Positions 42,223-53,115 of a stretch of 64,000 bases of DNA are shown piece after piece (the stretch's first letter is position 1; each line of letters begins with the position of its first letter). This DNA is from Aphidius gifuensis (lineage: Eukaryota > Arthropoda > Insecta > Hymenoptera > Braconidae): the NCBI RefSeq assembly GCF_014905175.1, contig NC_057793.1, positions 14,534,369-14,598,368 of the forward strand, read 5' to 3'. Position numbers and translations under genes: made by a program. Under the pieces are notes generated by a model that was not told the DNA's origin, did not search any database, and saw nothing but the letters and a program-made list of their open reading frames with translations.

Positions 42223-45200
42223 CTTCGGCACATGCAGCTCCCGTTTCAATTTCGCCGATTAACAACCCACCATTGAAACCAGTCGAGGCTACCCAGGTCC
42301 CACGGATAGTTGACATGATTGAACCCGATTTATTACCCAAGGAGTTGGTGAAGTTAGTGCTTAAACCGTCTGGCTCGGTAGAAACTCCAGCCGAGACGTT
42401 GGCAGCTCCACCAGCCCCGATCCCCAGACTTCGTGCCTTCCATCTTAATATAATAGTTGGACCGGTAATAATTCGAGCCTTGGTTGACTCAGGAGCTAAC
42501 CGAACCTTTACTGGGCTCGAAACGTCCCAACTCCTCATTCAGTCCGGTTTCAAACAACGTGATGTACTCCCGCGACACGTTATGACTGCATCAGGTCATC
42601 TTGAAACAATTAATACTGCGGTTACAATCCAAGTTGAAGTTGAAGGTAAATCCACCCCTATGGACGCATTGATTTTACCCACCCTATCCGAGGATTTTAT
42701 CCTAGGGTTAGACTTTCTACAAGCCGCCGGTATGGTCATTGACTTCAGCGACCGATCATGGTATTATCATGACAATCCGGAGCGAAAGTTCTTGTTTGTG
42801 CCCGTTGATAAGGTAGCTCAGGTCGTACAAATGAACGGTCTCAGTACCCTTACCCCCCACGAAGAGCTTCAATTGGAACAGTTCTTAGCCAAAGAATTAC
42901 CCCCCGTTCTAATTGAAGACGATAAATTCCCTATAACCCACCTCACACAACATCACATTGACGTAGGTGAAAGCCCCCCCATTAGACAAAAGCCTTATCG
43001 TGCTAACCCAGCAATGTGTGGAGTTATGAAAGAAAAAGTAGACCAAATGTTGAGAACTGGAATAATTGCAGCTTCACAGAGTGAATGGGCGAGCCCTGTT
43101 GTTCTAGTTCCAAAAGGGAAAGGTAACTATCGGTTTTGTATTGATTTTCGTAAGGTAAACGCGGTGACGAAGAAAGATGCATATCCAATCCCCGATATGT
43201 CTTCCATCTTGGACGAGCTGCGTCAAGCCCATTTTATCACCACCATCGATTTATCACAAGCTTTCTTTCAAATTGCCCTAACACCCGAATCGCGAGAGAT
43301 AACCGCTTTTGTCGTTCCTGGCTACGGCCTTTACCATTTCCTGCGCATGCCTTTCGGATTGTCCAATAGTCCTGCAACGATACAGCGGCTCGTCGATAAA
43401 TTGATAGGTCACAAATATTATCCCAAGGTTTTTGTTTACTTGGATGATATAATCATAGTGACACAAACATTCGCGGAACATCTGTCATATTTAAAAAAGG
43501 TGCTAACTGATTTGCGCAGTGCTAATCTTGCCATTAACCGCGAGAAAAGCCATTTTTGCTGCGCACAGGTTAAGTACCTGGGCTTTGTGGTAAATCGCGA
43601 CGGACTCATGGTCGACCCGGACAAAACTTCCCCTGTGGTAAACTATCCAGCCCCGAAAAACATCCGCGAACTTCGTTGTTTCTTAGGAATGGCTTCCTGG
43701 TACCGAAGGTTTATCCCGGAATTCGCGACCTTGGCCGAGCCCCTTACCCGTTTAACCAAGAAAGATGTTGAATGGGAATGGAAAGAGCCCCAAATCAATA
43801 GTTTCCGCGCCCTGAAAATTAAATTGACCACAGCCCCAACTCTCGCATGCCCAGATTTTACCCTCCCCTTTACCCTTCAAACAGATGCAAGCAGTGTTGG
43901 ACTCGGAGCAGTGCTAACCCAAGAATTCAATAAGGTCGAAAAGGTAATCGCGTATGCTAGCCGTATGATGTCCGAGACCGAAACGCGTTACTCTGTTACC
44001 GAGCAGGAATGTTTAGCTATGATTTGGGCTATACGTAAATTTCGGTGTTATTTAGAGGGTTACAAATTCACCGTTATTACAGACCACAGTAGTCTTCGTT
44101 GGCTTAACAACTTGCGTAACCCCACCGGTCGATTGTCCCGCTGGGCATTAGAATTAATGCAATACGACTTCGAGATAATTCACCGTAAGGGAGCCCTCCA
44201 TCATGTCCCGGATGCCCTTTCACGGATCCCCGACCAACAAATTGAAGCCCAAAACTTGACTGATGTTGACGATAGATGGTACTGCCAAAGGTATCGCAAG
44301 GTGGAGTCATCCCCAGACAGTTATCCTGACTGGCAGATCATTGGTGGCCAACTATATTTTCATAGACCCTTGTCCTATATTTCAGTCGAGATTCCCGACC
44401 TGACGGCCTGGAAATTGGTAATGCCTCGTCATTTTCGCGAACGAGTCGTGTTGGAATGTCATGAACCCCCCCATATGGGCCACATGGGCATTGATAAAAC
44501 TTATCGTAAAGTCTCTACTTTGTACTATTGGCCTAATATGTTCCGTGAAGTAGCGTCAATAGTAGCCCGTTGCGAGATTTGTCAGAGGACTAAGTTTGAC
44601 CAAGGCAAACCACGCGGTTTAATGGGCACTCGCGTTGTACAAGAGCCATGGGCAATCGTAGCTGCCGATATTGTTGGTCCCCTTCCCCGTTCTCGAGCTG
44701 GCTATGCGTATCTTCTGGTCATGCAGGACCAAATGACCAAGTTCATAGAACTGGCCCCCCTCCGTCAAGCCACGGGAAAGGTTATCCGCGAAAAACTCGA
44801 GGACCTCATTTTATTTCGCCATGGTACTCCCCGGACTTTAATCACTGATAACGGCACAGAGTTTGCCAATAAGGAGATTAAATCCTTGGCTATCTGGGCC
44901 GGTATCAAATTACAAAATACTCCCCCATATCACCCCCAAGCAGATCCGGTGGAACGGGTAAACCGCAGCCTCAAGACTATGCTTCGCGCATTTCTTGATG
45001 GCAACCACCGTGACTGGGATCATTATTTGCCCGAGTTTAGGTTTGCTTATAACACAGCTTACCATGACTCCCTTTTATCCACCCCTTCATTTGCCAACAC
45101 TGGGCGCGAACCTCGTCAGCCCCACACCCTTCGTAATGAAATCGATGAAGACCTGCTTGTCACCCCCATCCCCATGACCGAATGGAATAAGAGAATGAAA

Positions 45201-45545
45201 AGACTCAACGTCCTACGCCAAGCCCTAATCTATGCCCGAGGTGAGGCTGAACTGAAACAGTCCACCCAATATAATACCCACCGCCGCAAAGTCGAATTTG
45301 ACGTTGGAGAATTGGTGCTCAAACGAACCCATCCCTTGTCTAACGGCCCCAAATTTTATTCAGCCGGCTTAGAAAAGCCGTTTGAAGGCCCCTTTATAAT
45401 CACCCGAAAATTCTCGGCCACCCGTTATGAGGTTTCCGATTTTTCCGGAGTCATCCGAGGTGAAATATCCATATCAGACTTGAAGCCTTGGGTTAAAGCA
45501 TTGGATCAGAAAGTAGTTAAAAGTCCACCCACACCTAGTAATTAA
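42117..45545 (+). CDS. pol: Pol polyprotein: protease, RT, RNase H, integrase
   Basis: Complete and open. Because translation probably enters by -1 frameshifting at 42198-42204, the ATG at 42117 is not needed. Aspartic protease motif LVDSGANRTF (D near residue 124). RT has RFCIDFRKVN, FGLSNSPATIQRL and the catalytic YLDD (residues ~441-444). RNase H starts with LQTDASSVGLGAVL (about 588) and has TDHSSLRW. The integrase zinc finger is HMGHMGIDKTY ... CEICQ (about 785-825). The DDE residues lie in ADIVGPL, ITDNGTEF and ADPVERVNRS. The C-terminus has the GPFII-type chromo/SH3-like tail. It is the replication machinery of the element and appears functional. Confidence 0.95.
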   Translation: MSGTPKKILLSLPSTGCHVGYVSILQSGKRQRESITSAHAAPVSISPINNPPLKPVEATQVPRIVDMIEPDLLPKELVKLVLKPSGSVETPAETLAAPPAPIPRLRAFHLNIIVGPVIIRALVDSGANRTFTGLETSQLLIQSGFKQRDVLPRHVMTASGHLETINTAVTIQVEVEGKSTPMDALILPTLSEDFILGLDFLQAAGMVIDFSDRSWYYHDNPERKFLFVPVDKVAQVVQMNGLSTLTPHEELQLEQFLAKELPPVLIEDDKFPITHLTQHHIDVGESPPIRQKPYRANPAMCGVMKEKVDQMLRTGIIAASQSEWASPVVLVPKGKGNYRFCIDFRKVNAVTKKDAYPIPDMSSILDELRQAHFITTIDLSQAFFQIALTPESREITAFVVPGYGLYHFLRMPFGLSNSPATIQRLVDKLIGHKYYPKVFVYLDDIIIVTQTFAEHLSYLKKVLTDLRSANLAINREKSHFCCAQVKYLGFVVNRDGLMVDPDKTSPVVNYPAPKNIRELRCFLGMASWYRRFIPEFATLAEPLTRLTKKDVEWEWKEPQINSFRALKIKLTTAPTLACPDFTLPFTLQTDASSVGLGAVLTQEFNKVEKVIAYASRMMSETETRYSVTEQECLAMIWAIRKFRCYLEGYKFTVITDHSSLRWLNNLRNPTGRLSRWALELMQYDFEIIHRKGALHHVPDALSRIPDQQIEAQNLTDVDDRWYCQRYRKVESSPDSYPDWQIIGGQLYFHRPLSYISVEIPDLTAWKLVMPRHFRERVVLECHEPPHMGHMGIDKTYRKVSTLYYWPNMFREVASIVARCEICQRTKFDQGKPRGLMGTRVVQEPWAIVAADIVGPLPRSRAGYAYLLVMQDQMTKFIELAPLRQATGKVIREKLEDLILFRHGTPRTLITDNGTEFANKEIKSLAIWAGIKLQNTPPYHPQADPVERVNRSLKTMLRAFLDGNHRDWDHYLPEFRFAYNTAYHDSLLSTPSFANTGREPRQPHTLRNEIDEDLLVTPIPMTEWNKRMKRLNVLRQALIYARGEAELKQSTQYNTHRRKVEFDVGELVLKRTHPLSNGPKFYSAGLEKPFEGPFIITRKFSATRYEVSDFSGVIRGEISISDLKPWVKALDQKVVKSPPTPSN
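42198..42204 (+). promoter_or_regulatory. -1 ribosomal frameshift site GGGAAAC
   Basis: The heptamer G-GGA-AAC is in the correct register with the gag frame and lies 15 nt before the gag stop codon. Slippage by -1 enters the pol frame. I did not verify a downstream pseudoknot. Confidence 0.8.
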
Positions 45546-45647
45546 CCATGCTATACCCTGTTTCGGGAAACCCAGTAGGAGACATCCCGGGTGACCCATA
45601 AAACTTAATTATGCAAATTACTAATCTCTACTGTTGATGGAATTTAG

Positions 45648-46916
45648 ATGGAACAAGCTGAATTGGGAGATATGGACCCATTATTACTCGCCACAGTTGA
45701 GACCACACCACCAATGACGTCATCCGCAGAGGAATCAATGCTGCACGAGACATTCACATCAGCTGTTGGAAATACCGTCACAACACCTACCATCTCACCA
45801 CGTCGGCCAGTTGCTGGCAAAGATCTGGCAAAGCTTGCTGACAGCGGAGCTGGTATCCTCAGTGACGTGAGCGAATCTGAGTTTAGCTTAAGTGACGAAG
45901 AGGTAGGGAATATTGCGTTTGAGCACAGCAATGACGAATTGATGTGGCCCACTAATCCACCCCTTCCCAAAGCAGTTGTGGAGTCATCCCCTGCAGGCCT
46001 TCAGCCAATCCCCCACAGCTCACCAGACGCTGACTGCCTCGACCTCGGCGTCTTATTCGGAAAGGATTTCAAGGAGATGGTAAGCTCGGAGCCATCCGCT
46101 GACCAAACATCTACCTTGAAATTTGATTCACTGGACCCACGACCAGGTGACAACTATCATTTCACTTTTGGAAATTTTGATAAGCCCCTTGATTCTGCGG
46201 CCGCCCGCCAACTCAGTGATCCCGGATTGTATTTGGACCGGAATCTCGAGGACGACCGTGGAATCCAAACCCCTTACTGTGTGGAGTCATCCCCAGTAAG
46301 TTCCCCAGAAAAATCCCCAGAACCTCATAATAGTGCTCCTGCTCTCATTGTGGAGCAGTCACCAGCTGCGAGCTCATCCGCTGGTGATGGCTCTCCGGGA
46401 GCCGGTAGTGCTGTTAGTCACCCTTCTGGTGCGATTCCCAAAGCAAAACCCCCTTCCCCCATCAAAACCAAGAGGACTCGCATCCGTTGCAGCCTGTGTC
46501 ACGGCCGTAGCCACCTTCGCAACAATTGCCCCGACCGTCCACTTGAGCTTATTGATGAAATAGGCTCACCCCGTTCAGTCGACTCAGGTGTGGACGCTCA
46601 TTCGGTCTTTTCCGATAAAACATCACCAAGCCCCACTCCCCCTGCAATCCCAGCTCTAATGAGCCTAAAACTACCACCAATCTTACTCAACCCTTTTGTA
46701 GCCAAGTCGTTGCTGCCCTCAAACGCACAAAGAGGGTCAAAGCGGGGTTACCGTTCAGGATCACGGCGCCCAGCCGAACGATCTGGAAATCCAAGGGCAT
46801 ACGAACCCAAATGCAGGGATTTCGATTGTTTTTGGAGGGATCCAAGGTACCCAGGTCCTGGACCCAATGACCTCGCTCCATGTCGTGATCCCAAATGTAA
46901 ATTGCGTCGTCACTGA
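45648..46916 (+). CDS. ORF3 at the envelope position (422 aa, no membrane segment)
   Basis: It lies between pol and the 3' LTR, where an envelope gene would be, but it has no signal peptide or hydrophobic span. The protein is acidic and Ser/Pro-rich, with repeated ESSP motifs. It contains one zinc-knuckle-like CSLCHGRSHLRNNC near residue 281. A Cys-rich C-terminus (CRDFDCFW, PCRDPKCKLRRH) follows an Arg-rich stretch. A nucleic-acid-binding accessory protein is likely. Three of the element's GGAGYCATCC decamers lie within it (45980, 46088, 46283). No family recognised. Confidence 0.7.
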   Translation: MEQAELGDMDPLLLATVETTPPMTSSAEESMLHETFTSAVGNTVTTPTISPRRPVAGKDLAKLADSGAGILSDVSESEFSLSDEEVGNIAFEHSNDELMWPTNPPLPKAVVESSPAGLQPIPHSSPDADCLDLGVLFGKDFKEMVSSEPSADQTSTLKFDSLDPRPGDNYHFTFGNFDKPLDSAAARQLSDPGLYLDRNLEDDRGIQTPYCVESSPVSSPEKSPEPHNSAPALIVEQSPAASSSAGDGSPGAGSAVSHPSGAIPKAKPPSPIKTKRTRIRCSLCHGRSHLRNNCPDRPLELIDEIGSPRSVDSGVDAHSVFSDKTSPSPTPPAIPALMSLKLPPILLNPFVAKSLLPSNAQRGSKRGYRSGSRRPAERSGNPRAYEPKCRDFDCFWRDPRYPGPGPNDLAPCRDPKCKLRRH

Positions 46917-47082
46917 GGGTATCATTGTTCATATACCTTTTTTATTTTTTTTGTTTGTTTAGTCAAGTATTGTGATAAGGAGATACGTGGTTGGACCACG
47001 TATGAATAAAAGTACAAATAATTGATAATAATAATGTAAAACAAGAAAAAAAAAAAAAAAATGTAAGACTGATAGACGTCAC

Positions 47083-47128
47083 GAGGGAGAAAAAAAAAAA
47101 AAAAAAAAGGAGAAATTAGGGTGGATGT
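47083..47128 (+). other. Polypurine tract of nested LTR element
   Basis: gagggag, an 18-A run, then ggagaaattagggtgg, directly upstream of the 3' LTR start TGTGACG. Confidence 0.75.
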
Positions 47129-48124
47129 TGTGACGAGTTGTACTCGCCCACCTTAAATTTATATATTATTATTATTTCATTTTATTATTATTATGTTATC
47201 GGGTGGGGCTGGCCAAATAAGAAGGGGAATGTTGTTGGGGAAAGGGAAAATTTCTCTCCTATTTAAACTGGTGATCCAGCTGAATAGGACACTTCGGTTT
47301 TTGCCTCCCGACTATTAAGTTCGAGTTTCTTGAGGAGCCATCCCAGATCCTCGAATAGTCTTATCCCCACCCAGGTATCGGAGCCATCCATACCTAAAAC
47401 TTAGGAGCAGGAGTCATCCTCTCCTAAAAAGTCCCCCTTTATCTCATGTATAGTTGGTCAGCCTTGCTTCGTTTTTTTTTGTCAGTTAATTATTCTTTTT
47501 ATACGTTATTTTTCTTGTTAAGACCATGACTTGAAGTCGGGTCTCATTATCTTATATTTGTGTTCAACTTAATATTAATTAATAATTTTGATAAAACGTA
47601 ATTTACGAATAGTAATAATTTTTGATACTTAAATTGTCTTTATAATAAATAATCTTGTTGTTTGTGTGCCATAATTATCGTTTGTTAATTAATTTATTGT
47701 GCTACCCTTGATTCTATCTTTTCAGTGACTTAATTTTAACATTCTTTACCCGGCCCTCTCTCCACGAACCAGCATACTGAGCGACCCAGGCAAACCCCCC
47801 AACTTAATTTTAGAATTATATTTTCAGGAACGGATCAGCATCATTGGACTCATTGGATTATTGGATTTTCGTGATTTCTGTGATTTTTGTGATTTCTGTG
47901 ATTATTTGGCTATTTGGTATTTGGTATTTGGTATTTGGTATTTAGTATTTGGTTATTTGGCTATTTGGATATTTGGTTATTTGGTTAGTTTTAGTGACGT
48001 TTTTAGGTAAATTTTAGCGTCGTAGAATAAAATTTTCCGTCCCCCCTATTTTGTCTGTAACATTAGTTGATCCGCGTCCCGAGCAAAATTTTAAAATTGA
48101 GTGAGAAGGTAATGTCACGTTACA
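47129..48124 (+). repeat. 3' LTR (996 bp)
   Basis: Same length as the 5' LTR. By eye it differs at 'ttaactttat' versus 'ttgtctttat' and 'gtttgtttt' versus 'gttagtttt'. It is followed by ACTC at 48125-48128. It carries decamer copies at 47334, 47380 and 47410. Confidence 0.95.
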
Positions 48125-48128
48125 ACTC

Positions 48129-48745
48129 CTAACACTAATTGCATCATACTTGATCATACTCGGCGATATATCCGAACAGCTGATATATTGTGTTGATAAT
48201 CAGAAATGGGCATGTATAAAAATTGAAAATTGATATATAAATAATTGTCTTATAAATGATAAGAAAAATAGTTGATGTAAATTATTATCATAATATTGAG
48301 AAAAAGAGAGAGACATAATTTAATAAGTTAAACCAAGTTGGTCTAGGTGGTGACTGGTAACTGGTGACTGCTTGAGGTTATGGTTAAATTGGGTTAAATT
48401 CAGTGTTTATACAATTAATATTATTAACAAAGATATATTTTTTAACAACTATTATTTATCATAATAAGATTGCCATTGTATAAATAATATAATGATACAG
48501 TTTAACAATGAAACTTGTTGATTTATAGAGATATTTTGTTTTGTTGACATACTGACACTGGAGATAAACAACACAATACAATAAATGAACATTGTAAGTA
48601 TTACTATAAAATTATTTATACCTAAATTAATAAATGTATTAATAACACAACGATTAATTATCAATTGATTTTAATATTTAAAGATGCTCACTGGAATGGT
48701 ATGTCATTTACTACCAAAATCAATAGACTTGTATGGCGTATTACA
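48129..48745. other. Non-coding stretch of giant element
   Basis: AT-rich. A small repeated 'actggtgactgg' lies near 48,350. No gene is seen before the LARGE fragment. Confidence 0.5.
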
Positions 48746-50285
48746 ATGTCTCGATTATGGATGAAATATTTATTAATAATTTCACTATTATTATGTGATT
48801 TTTATTTATATAAAATTATTAATGGTAAGTTTTCAATTTTCAATTATAATATGTTTAATTTTATTAATTTAAAAGCAGTTTTATTTATCAGCAAGAGAGG
48901 CTGAATTAAAATTATCCAAAGAAACATTAAGTATACCAAATGTATTTGTTGATGGTATACATCAAGCCAAAGATCAACTTGTCAATAGTCAATATAATGT
49001 AAGTATTAAATTTTGATTTTTATTTTAGATACTTGGAGTAATATTATAATGAAATTTTATTTGTAGAAAAAATGTGATGTCGTTCATATTGCCATGGTTG
49101 GTGACAGTTGTCAAATCAATAATATTTTATAAATCAAAACCAATTCATTTTCAGCTACTTGTCGATGAAATATCACTGAGAACATTAAAAACATTATTCG
49201 ATACCTAGAATTTACCAGAAGGTATGTATATATTTAAATTATATAATTGATTTAATTTAATAATATTTTATAAATCAAAACCAATTCATTTTCAGCTACT
49301 TGTCGATGAAATATCACTGAGAACATTAAAAACATTATTCGATACCTAGAATTTACCAGAAGGTATGTATATATTTAAATTATATAATTGACATGTGACC
49401 TGATGATTGACAAATAATTACATTAAATTCATAAAGTTAGTTAAAGTATTGATACTTAATGCAATTAAAATTTTATAAAATACTATTTCAATAATGAAAA
49501 ACGAAATTGTGATAAATTTCGTAAATTTTAGTCGAACAAAAGTTCAAATTTTTATTTAATTTTAAAAATAAAGTTAATAAAATTAACTTTTAAATTTTAA
49601 ATTCATTTATTACATTAGAATTATAATTATCATCAATTTGAAAATAATTTATTCTATATTTGTAAAAATTAGTATGATTGAATTATTAATGCAATTAAAA
49701 TTTTTTTAATCTAATTTTATTATTTGAAAGTTAAAGTATCACTACATTCAGCTGAGATATGGATACCAAACAAGCATTATTCTGGTGTTTATGGATTATT
49801 AAAATTAATATTTCCGGATCTATTGAGCCAGGATAAAGTATTGGCACTTGACACAGACATAACTGTTCTCGCTGATATATCATTACTCTAGGATGAATTT
49901 GATAATTTTAAAAATAATAATATGCTTGGATTAGTAGAAAATCAAAGCAATTGGTATATTAAAAAATTATCATATGGACAATCAATTTGGCTCGCAATTG
50001 GACGTGGTTTTAATACTGGTGTTATGTTGATGAATCTCAAAAAATTGCGAGAATTTAATTTTAATAAAATTTGGACACGAATAACAAAACAAGTATTAAT
50101 GGAAGTTCATGAAACAGTATTAGCTGATCAAGATATTATGAATTCAGTTATTAAAAAACATAGTGATATTGTTGTTACTTTGGATTGTGTTTGGAATGTA
50201 CAATTGAGTGATCATACACAAAGTGAAACTTGCTACAAAAATTCAAAACAAATTAAAGTAAAAAAGACAAATAAAATAAAATTAA
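48746..50285 (+). pseudogene. LARGE: LARGE glycosyltransferase pseudogene, 5' exons
   Basis: Exon-like blocks in order: signal-anchor start (MSRLWMKYLLIISLLLC, donor AATG|GTAAGT at 48825); a coiled-coil stem block (48879-48998); KKCDVVHIAMVGD (from 49067); LVDEISLRTLKTLFDT plus NLPEG, present twice; then a long block from ~49731 with the first GT8-like domain: WIPNKHYSGVYGLLKL, the metal-binding LDTDITV, MLGLVENQSNWYI, GRGFNTGVMLMNL, LADQDIMN and WNVQLSDHTQSETCY. The family makes matriglycan on alpha-dystroglycan in the Golgi. UAG stops replace tryptophans at 49206-49208, 49347-49349 and 49889-49891. Introns are retained. The 3' part lies at 53116-54118 beyond an inserted recombinase gene. 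Confidence 0.85.
49120..49390 (+). repeat. Tandem duplication (~140 bp) of a LARGE exon
   Basis: The stretch from 'taatattttataaatcaaaa' through acceptor, exon and donor is repeated with almost no change. Both copies carry the same TAG codon, so the stop predates the duplication. Confidence 0.9.
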
Positions 50286-50690
50286 TTTTCTTCACTGAGG
50301 CATATTTTACCCTACTTTATTCCACGCGTTTGCGTTCACAAAGTGATACTTTACCCCATCTTTCGGCTAACACGCACTCATAATGTCCCCAGGCTACTAA
50401 GTTGCTTTATTTAGGCTGCTAAGTTGTTTTATTTAGGCTACTAAGTTGCTTTCCTAGGTATTTTTAATCACTAGAGTTAGTTTTTCTTGTAAAATAATTA
50501 GAATTATGAGGTTGCTCCATCTGATGTGATACAACTTCAACTATTCTATTTCATCTGACTGCATTTTGTGTGTGTGTTAGTGTGTGTGTATCAGTTTACG
50601 TAATATTTGACATGCTTGGACCTGTTGCAACTTGTTGATGTTGTTTATAAAAAAAAAATTGATACTGATAATAAAATATAGCTGTATTAA
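50285..50690. other. Left flank of recombinase gene
   Basis: It is less AT-rich at 50,295-50,380 ('ccacgcgtttgcgttcac'). A threefold ~23-bp repeat 'aggctactaagttgctttat' follows at 50391-50458. It may include the promoter or the end of a recombinase-bearing element inserted in the LARGE intron. Confidence 0.45.
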
Positions 50691-50695
50691 TTAAA

Positions 50696-52232
50696 ATGAA
50701 TCATATAATTGAAGAAAGTAGTGAATATAGTAGTGATGACACAAACACAAGTGGAAATGATATACAAAAAAAAATTAAAAAAAGTTGTGATGTAAACAAA
50801 TGTGTTGATGAAATAAGTGGTAAAATAAACAGTGTATCACAAAGAACACTTGATAATGTTCAAGAAGATGGTGATGATAGTAATGACAGTTCACAAAGAA
50901 CACTTGATAATATTCAAGAAGATGATGATAATGATGACAGTACACCACAAGAAATAATGGATGAAGTTGAAATGATTAAAATTGAATTATTACCAACAAT
51001 TTCAAGAGAAAAATATGATGTTGAATATAAGAAATTTTTATCATGGAAAAATAAACAAAAAAATGGTAAAATAAATGAAAATTATTTATTAATTTATTTC
51101 AAAGAATTAAAAGCATCATTTGCATCATCAAGCTTGTGGAGTAAATATTCCATGTTAAGATCCACAATACAAACATATGATGGTATTGACATATCATCAT
51201 ATAATTTATTGAAAATGTTTTTAAAGAAGTCAACAACTGATCTACGAGTTAAAAAATCTAAACAATTTTCTGCACCGGATATTGAAAAATTTTTACTGTC
51301 AGCACCAGATAGTGAATACCTAGCAATGAAAGTAAGTTCACCAATTTTTTAAAAAAAAAAAAATAGATTATGACAAAAAAAGGTAGATAAATAATTGTAA
51401 TTTACATATTAATTAATTCCAGGTTGCCATGATATTTGGCATTTGTGGTGGATTAAGAAGAGCAGAGCTGACAGAATTAAAAGTATCTGACATTAAAAAA
51501 GAAGGAGGTATAATAGTGGTCAACATCGTTAAAAAAAAAAACAAAGCTCCTCAATTATTCACAATACATGATGAGTTTGTGAATTATGTTGATAAATACC
51601 TGGAATTAAGACCTGATAATGCAACAAGTGAACGTCTTTTTTTAAAATATAACAAAGGGAAATGTGCAAACCAAAATATTGGTATAAATACGTTTGGTAA
51701 AATGCCACATTTAATAGCAAGTTATTTAAAACTTAAAGATCCAGGTCGTTATACTGGGCATTCGTTTCGACGAACTGGTGCTACACTTTATGCTGATGCT
51801 GGAGCTGACATTTCAATGCTGAAAAGACAGTTCAAATGGAAATCTGACAGTGTAGCAATGGGATATGTGGAAGACTCAATTCCACAAAAATTAAAAGCTG
51901 GTAAAATGATCACTGGTAATATTAATTTGAATAAAAAAAGAAGTAGCTCATTTGAAACACCATGTGTTAAAAAAGTACACCGAGAAAATCGTGAAAATAT
52001 CAACAGCATTGCAAACACTGGTTCTGGAGCAATTGATTATAATAATATTACCAATTATGGTGCATCTACATCAAAACAACAAGATGAAATTAATACAATA
52101 AATTCACAATCAGCTGATGAAGAAACACCAGAACCAAATAGTGTTAAATCAAACAATAATAAAAGCAAGAGAAACAATGTCACAGTTATATACCATTTAC
52201 ATAACTGCACAAATTTATCATTCAACAACTGA
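50696..52232 (+). CDS. Two-exon tyrosine recombinase (Crypton-like), intact
   Basis: Exon 1 is 50696-51331 and exon 2 is 51423-52232. Donor ATGAAA|GTAAGT and acceptor TAATTCCAG join in phase 0, giving 481 residues. The N-terminal ~95 residues are acidic with a duplicated SQRTLDN-QED motif. A helical core-binding domain follows (about 100-205). The catalytic domain carries the tyrosine recombinase set: GICGGLRRAELTEL (Arg I), YTGHSFRRTGATL (HxxR) and AMGYVED (probable Tyr nucleophile). The C-terminus is Asn/Lys-rich. Such enzymes cut and rejoin DNA by a phosphotyrosine intermediate. It sits inside a LARGE intron in the same orientation and, unlike its surroundings, has no broken frame, which suggests it is younger or selected. 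It could belong to a Crypton element or be domesticated. Confidence 0.85.
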
Positions 52233-52234
52233 AC

Positions 52235-53110
52235 TTGATATTTTTGATAAAAAAAAAAGTAGATGACTTGCTGGTGTTATAAAAATATTATTATTTAAGT
52301 AGTTAATTAAAAAGTTTGATTTTTTTAATGATTTAAAAAAACTCTGCTGGTGCAGGGATAAAAAGTATCCAACAATTACGATACTTGACTGATAAAAAAT
52401 ATATAGAAAAATATATTGTTAGTGCAACTACAGCAATGTTATCTTTAAAAAAATATTTACATTTATATCAAGTCAATTCTAAAATTTTCATGTTTTGGAT
52501 GACTTGAAAATAAAAAAATATTTTGCAATAGTATTGCAATATCGTTATAATATAGTTTAACTTGATTTTCAGCCATATTATTGTTAAAGTAACTAGATTT
52601 TTGATTTAAAAAAAATAATTGAGAGTGCCATATTAATATTTGAAAAATTACTTTAAATTTAAAGAATATTTTGTGTGTTTTTACTTTATAAAAAAAAAAT
52701 TAAAAAAAAAAAAAACTGGTTTTATAATAGGTTGTAATTTAGATTTAATTGTTTGATGATTTTGATGAGTATAAAATAAATAAATAAAAAAATATTTTGG
52801 TGCTATTATAATAATATGAGATTAAATTTTGATCCAATGAACAAAATTGATTTTGTTTGTAGTCATTTTTTTTTAGGTTGAAAAAAATTTTACTTCATCA
52901 AATTATTATTTTTTTTTTTTTATCATTTTGATTTTCTTTTCGCTTTTTTTCTTTTTTTTATTCTGGGGGGGTCGGGGCGCCTTTTGCTTATGTTTCCACT
53001 CTGTCTCGGGTATCACTCACCGCGTTTGACTAAGTCCTATTTTAAGCACTTGTATCACAAAGTACTAATACAATAAATTAAAATTGAAATTTCATTAACA
53101 ATTGTTTTTA
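52235..53110. other. Right flank of recombinase gene
   Basis: AT-rich 3' region, then a short GC-richer patch at 52,967-53,040 (ggggggtcggggcgcc, then 'gggtatcactcaccgcgttt'), which may mark the end of the recombinase insertion. LARGE homology resumes at 53,116. Confidence 0.45.
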
Positions 53111-53115
53111 TTTTA

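Larger units (their letters stand above)
33926..48124 (+). mobile_element. Young Ty3/gypsy LTR retrotransposon, 14.2 kb
   Basis: Two 996-bp LTRs (33926-34921 and 47129-48124) differ at about three positions by eye. They are flanked by ACTC. A primer site follows the left LTR and a polypurine tract precedes the right one. Order: 5' LTR, 5.5-kb leader with a probable intron and tandem arrays, gag, frameshifted pol, ORF3, 3' LTR. All three ORFs are open. It is inserted in the giant TIR element between the capping-enzyme and LARGE fragments, and is therefore younger than it. Confidence 0.95.
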
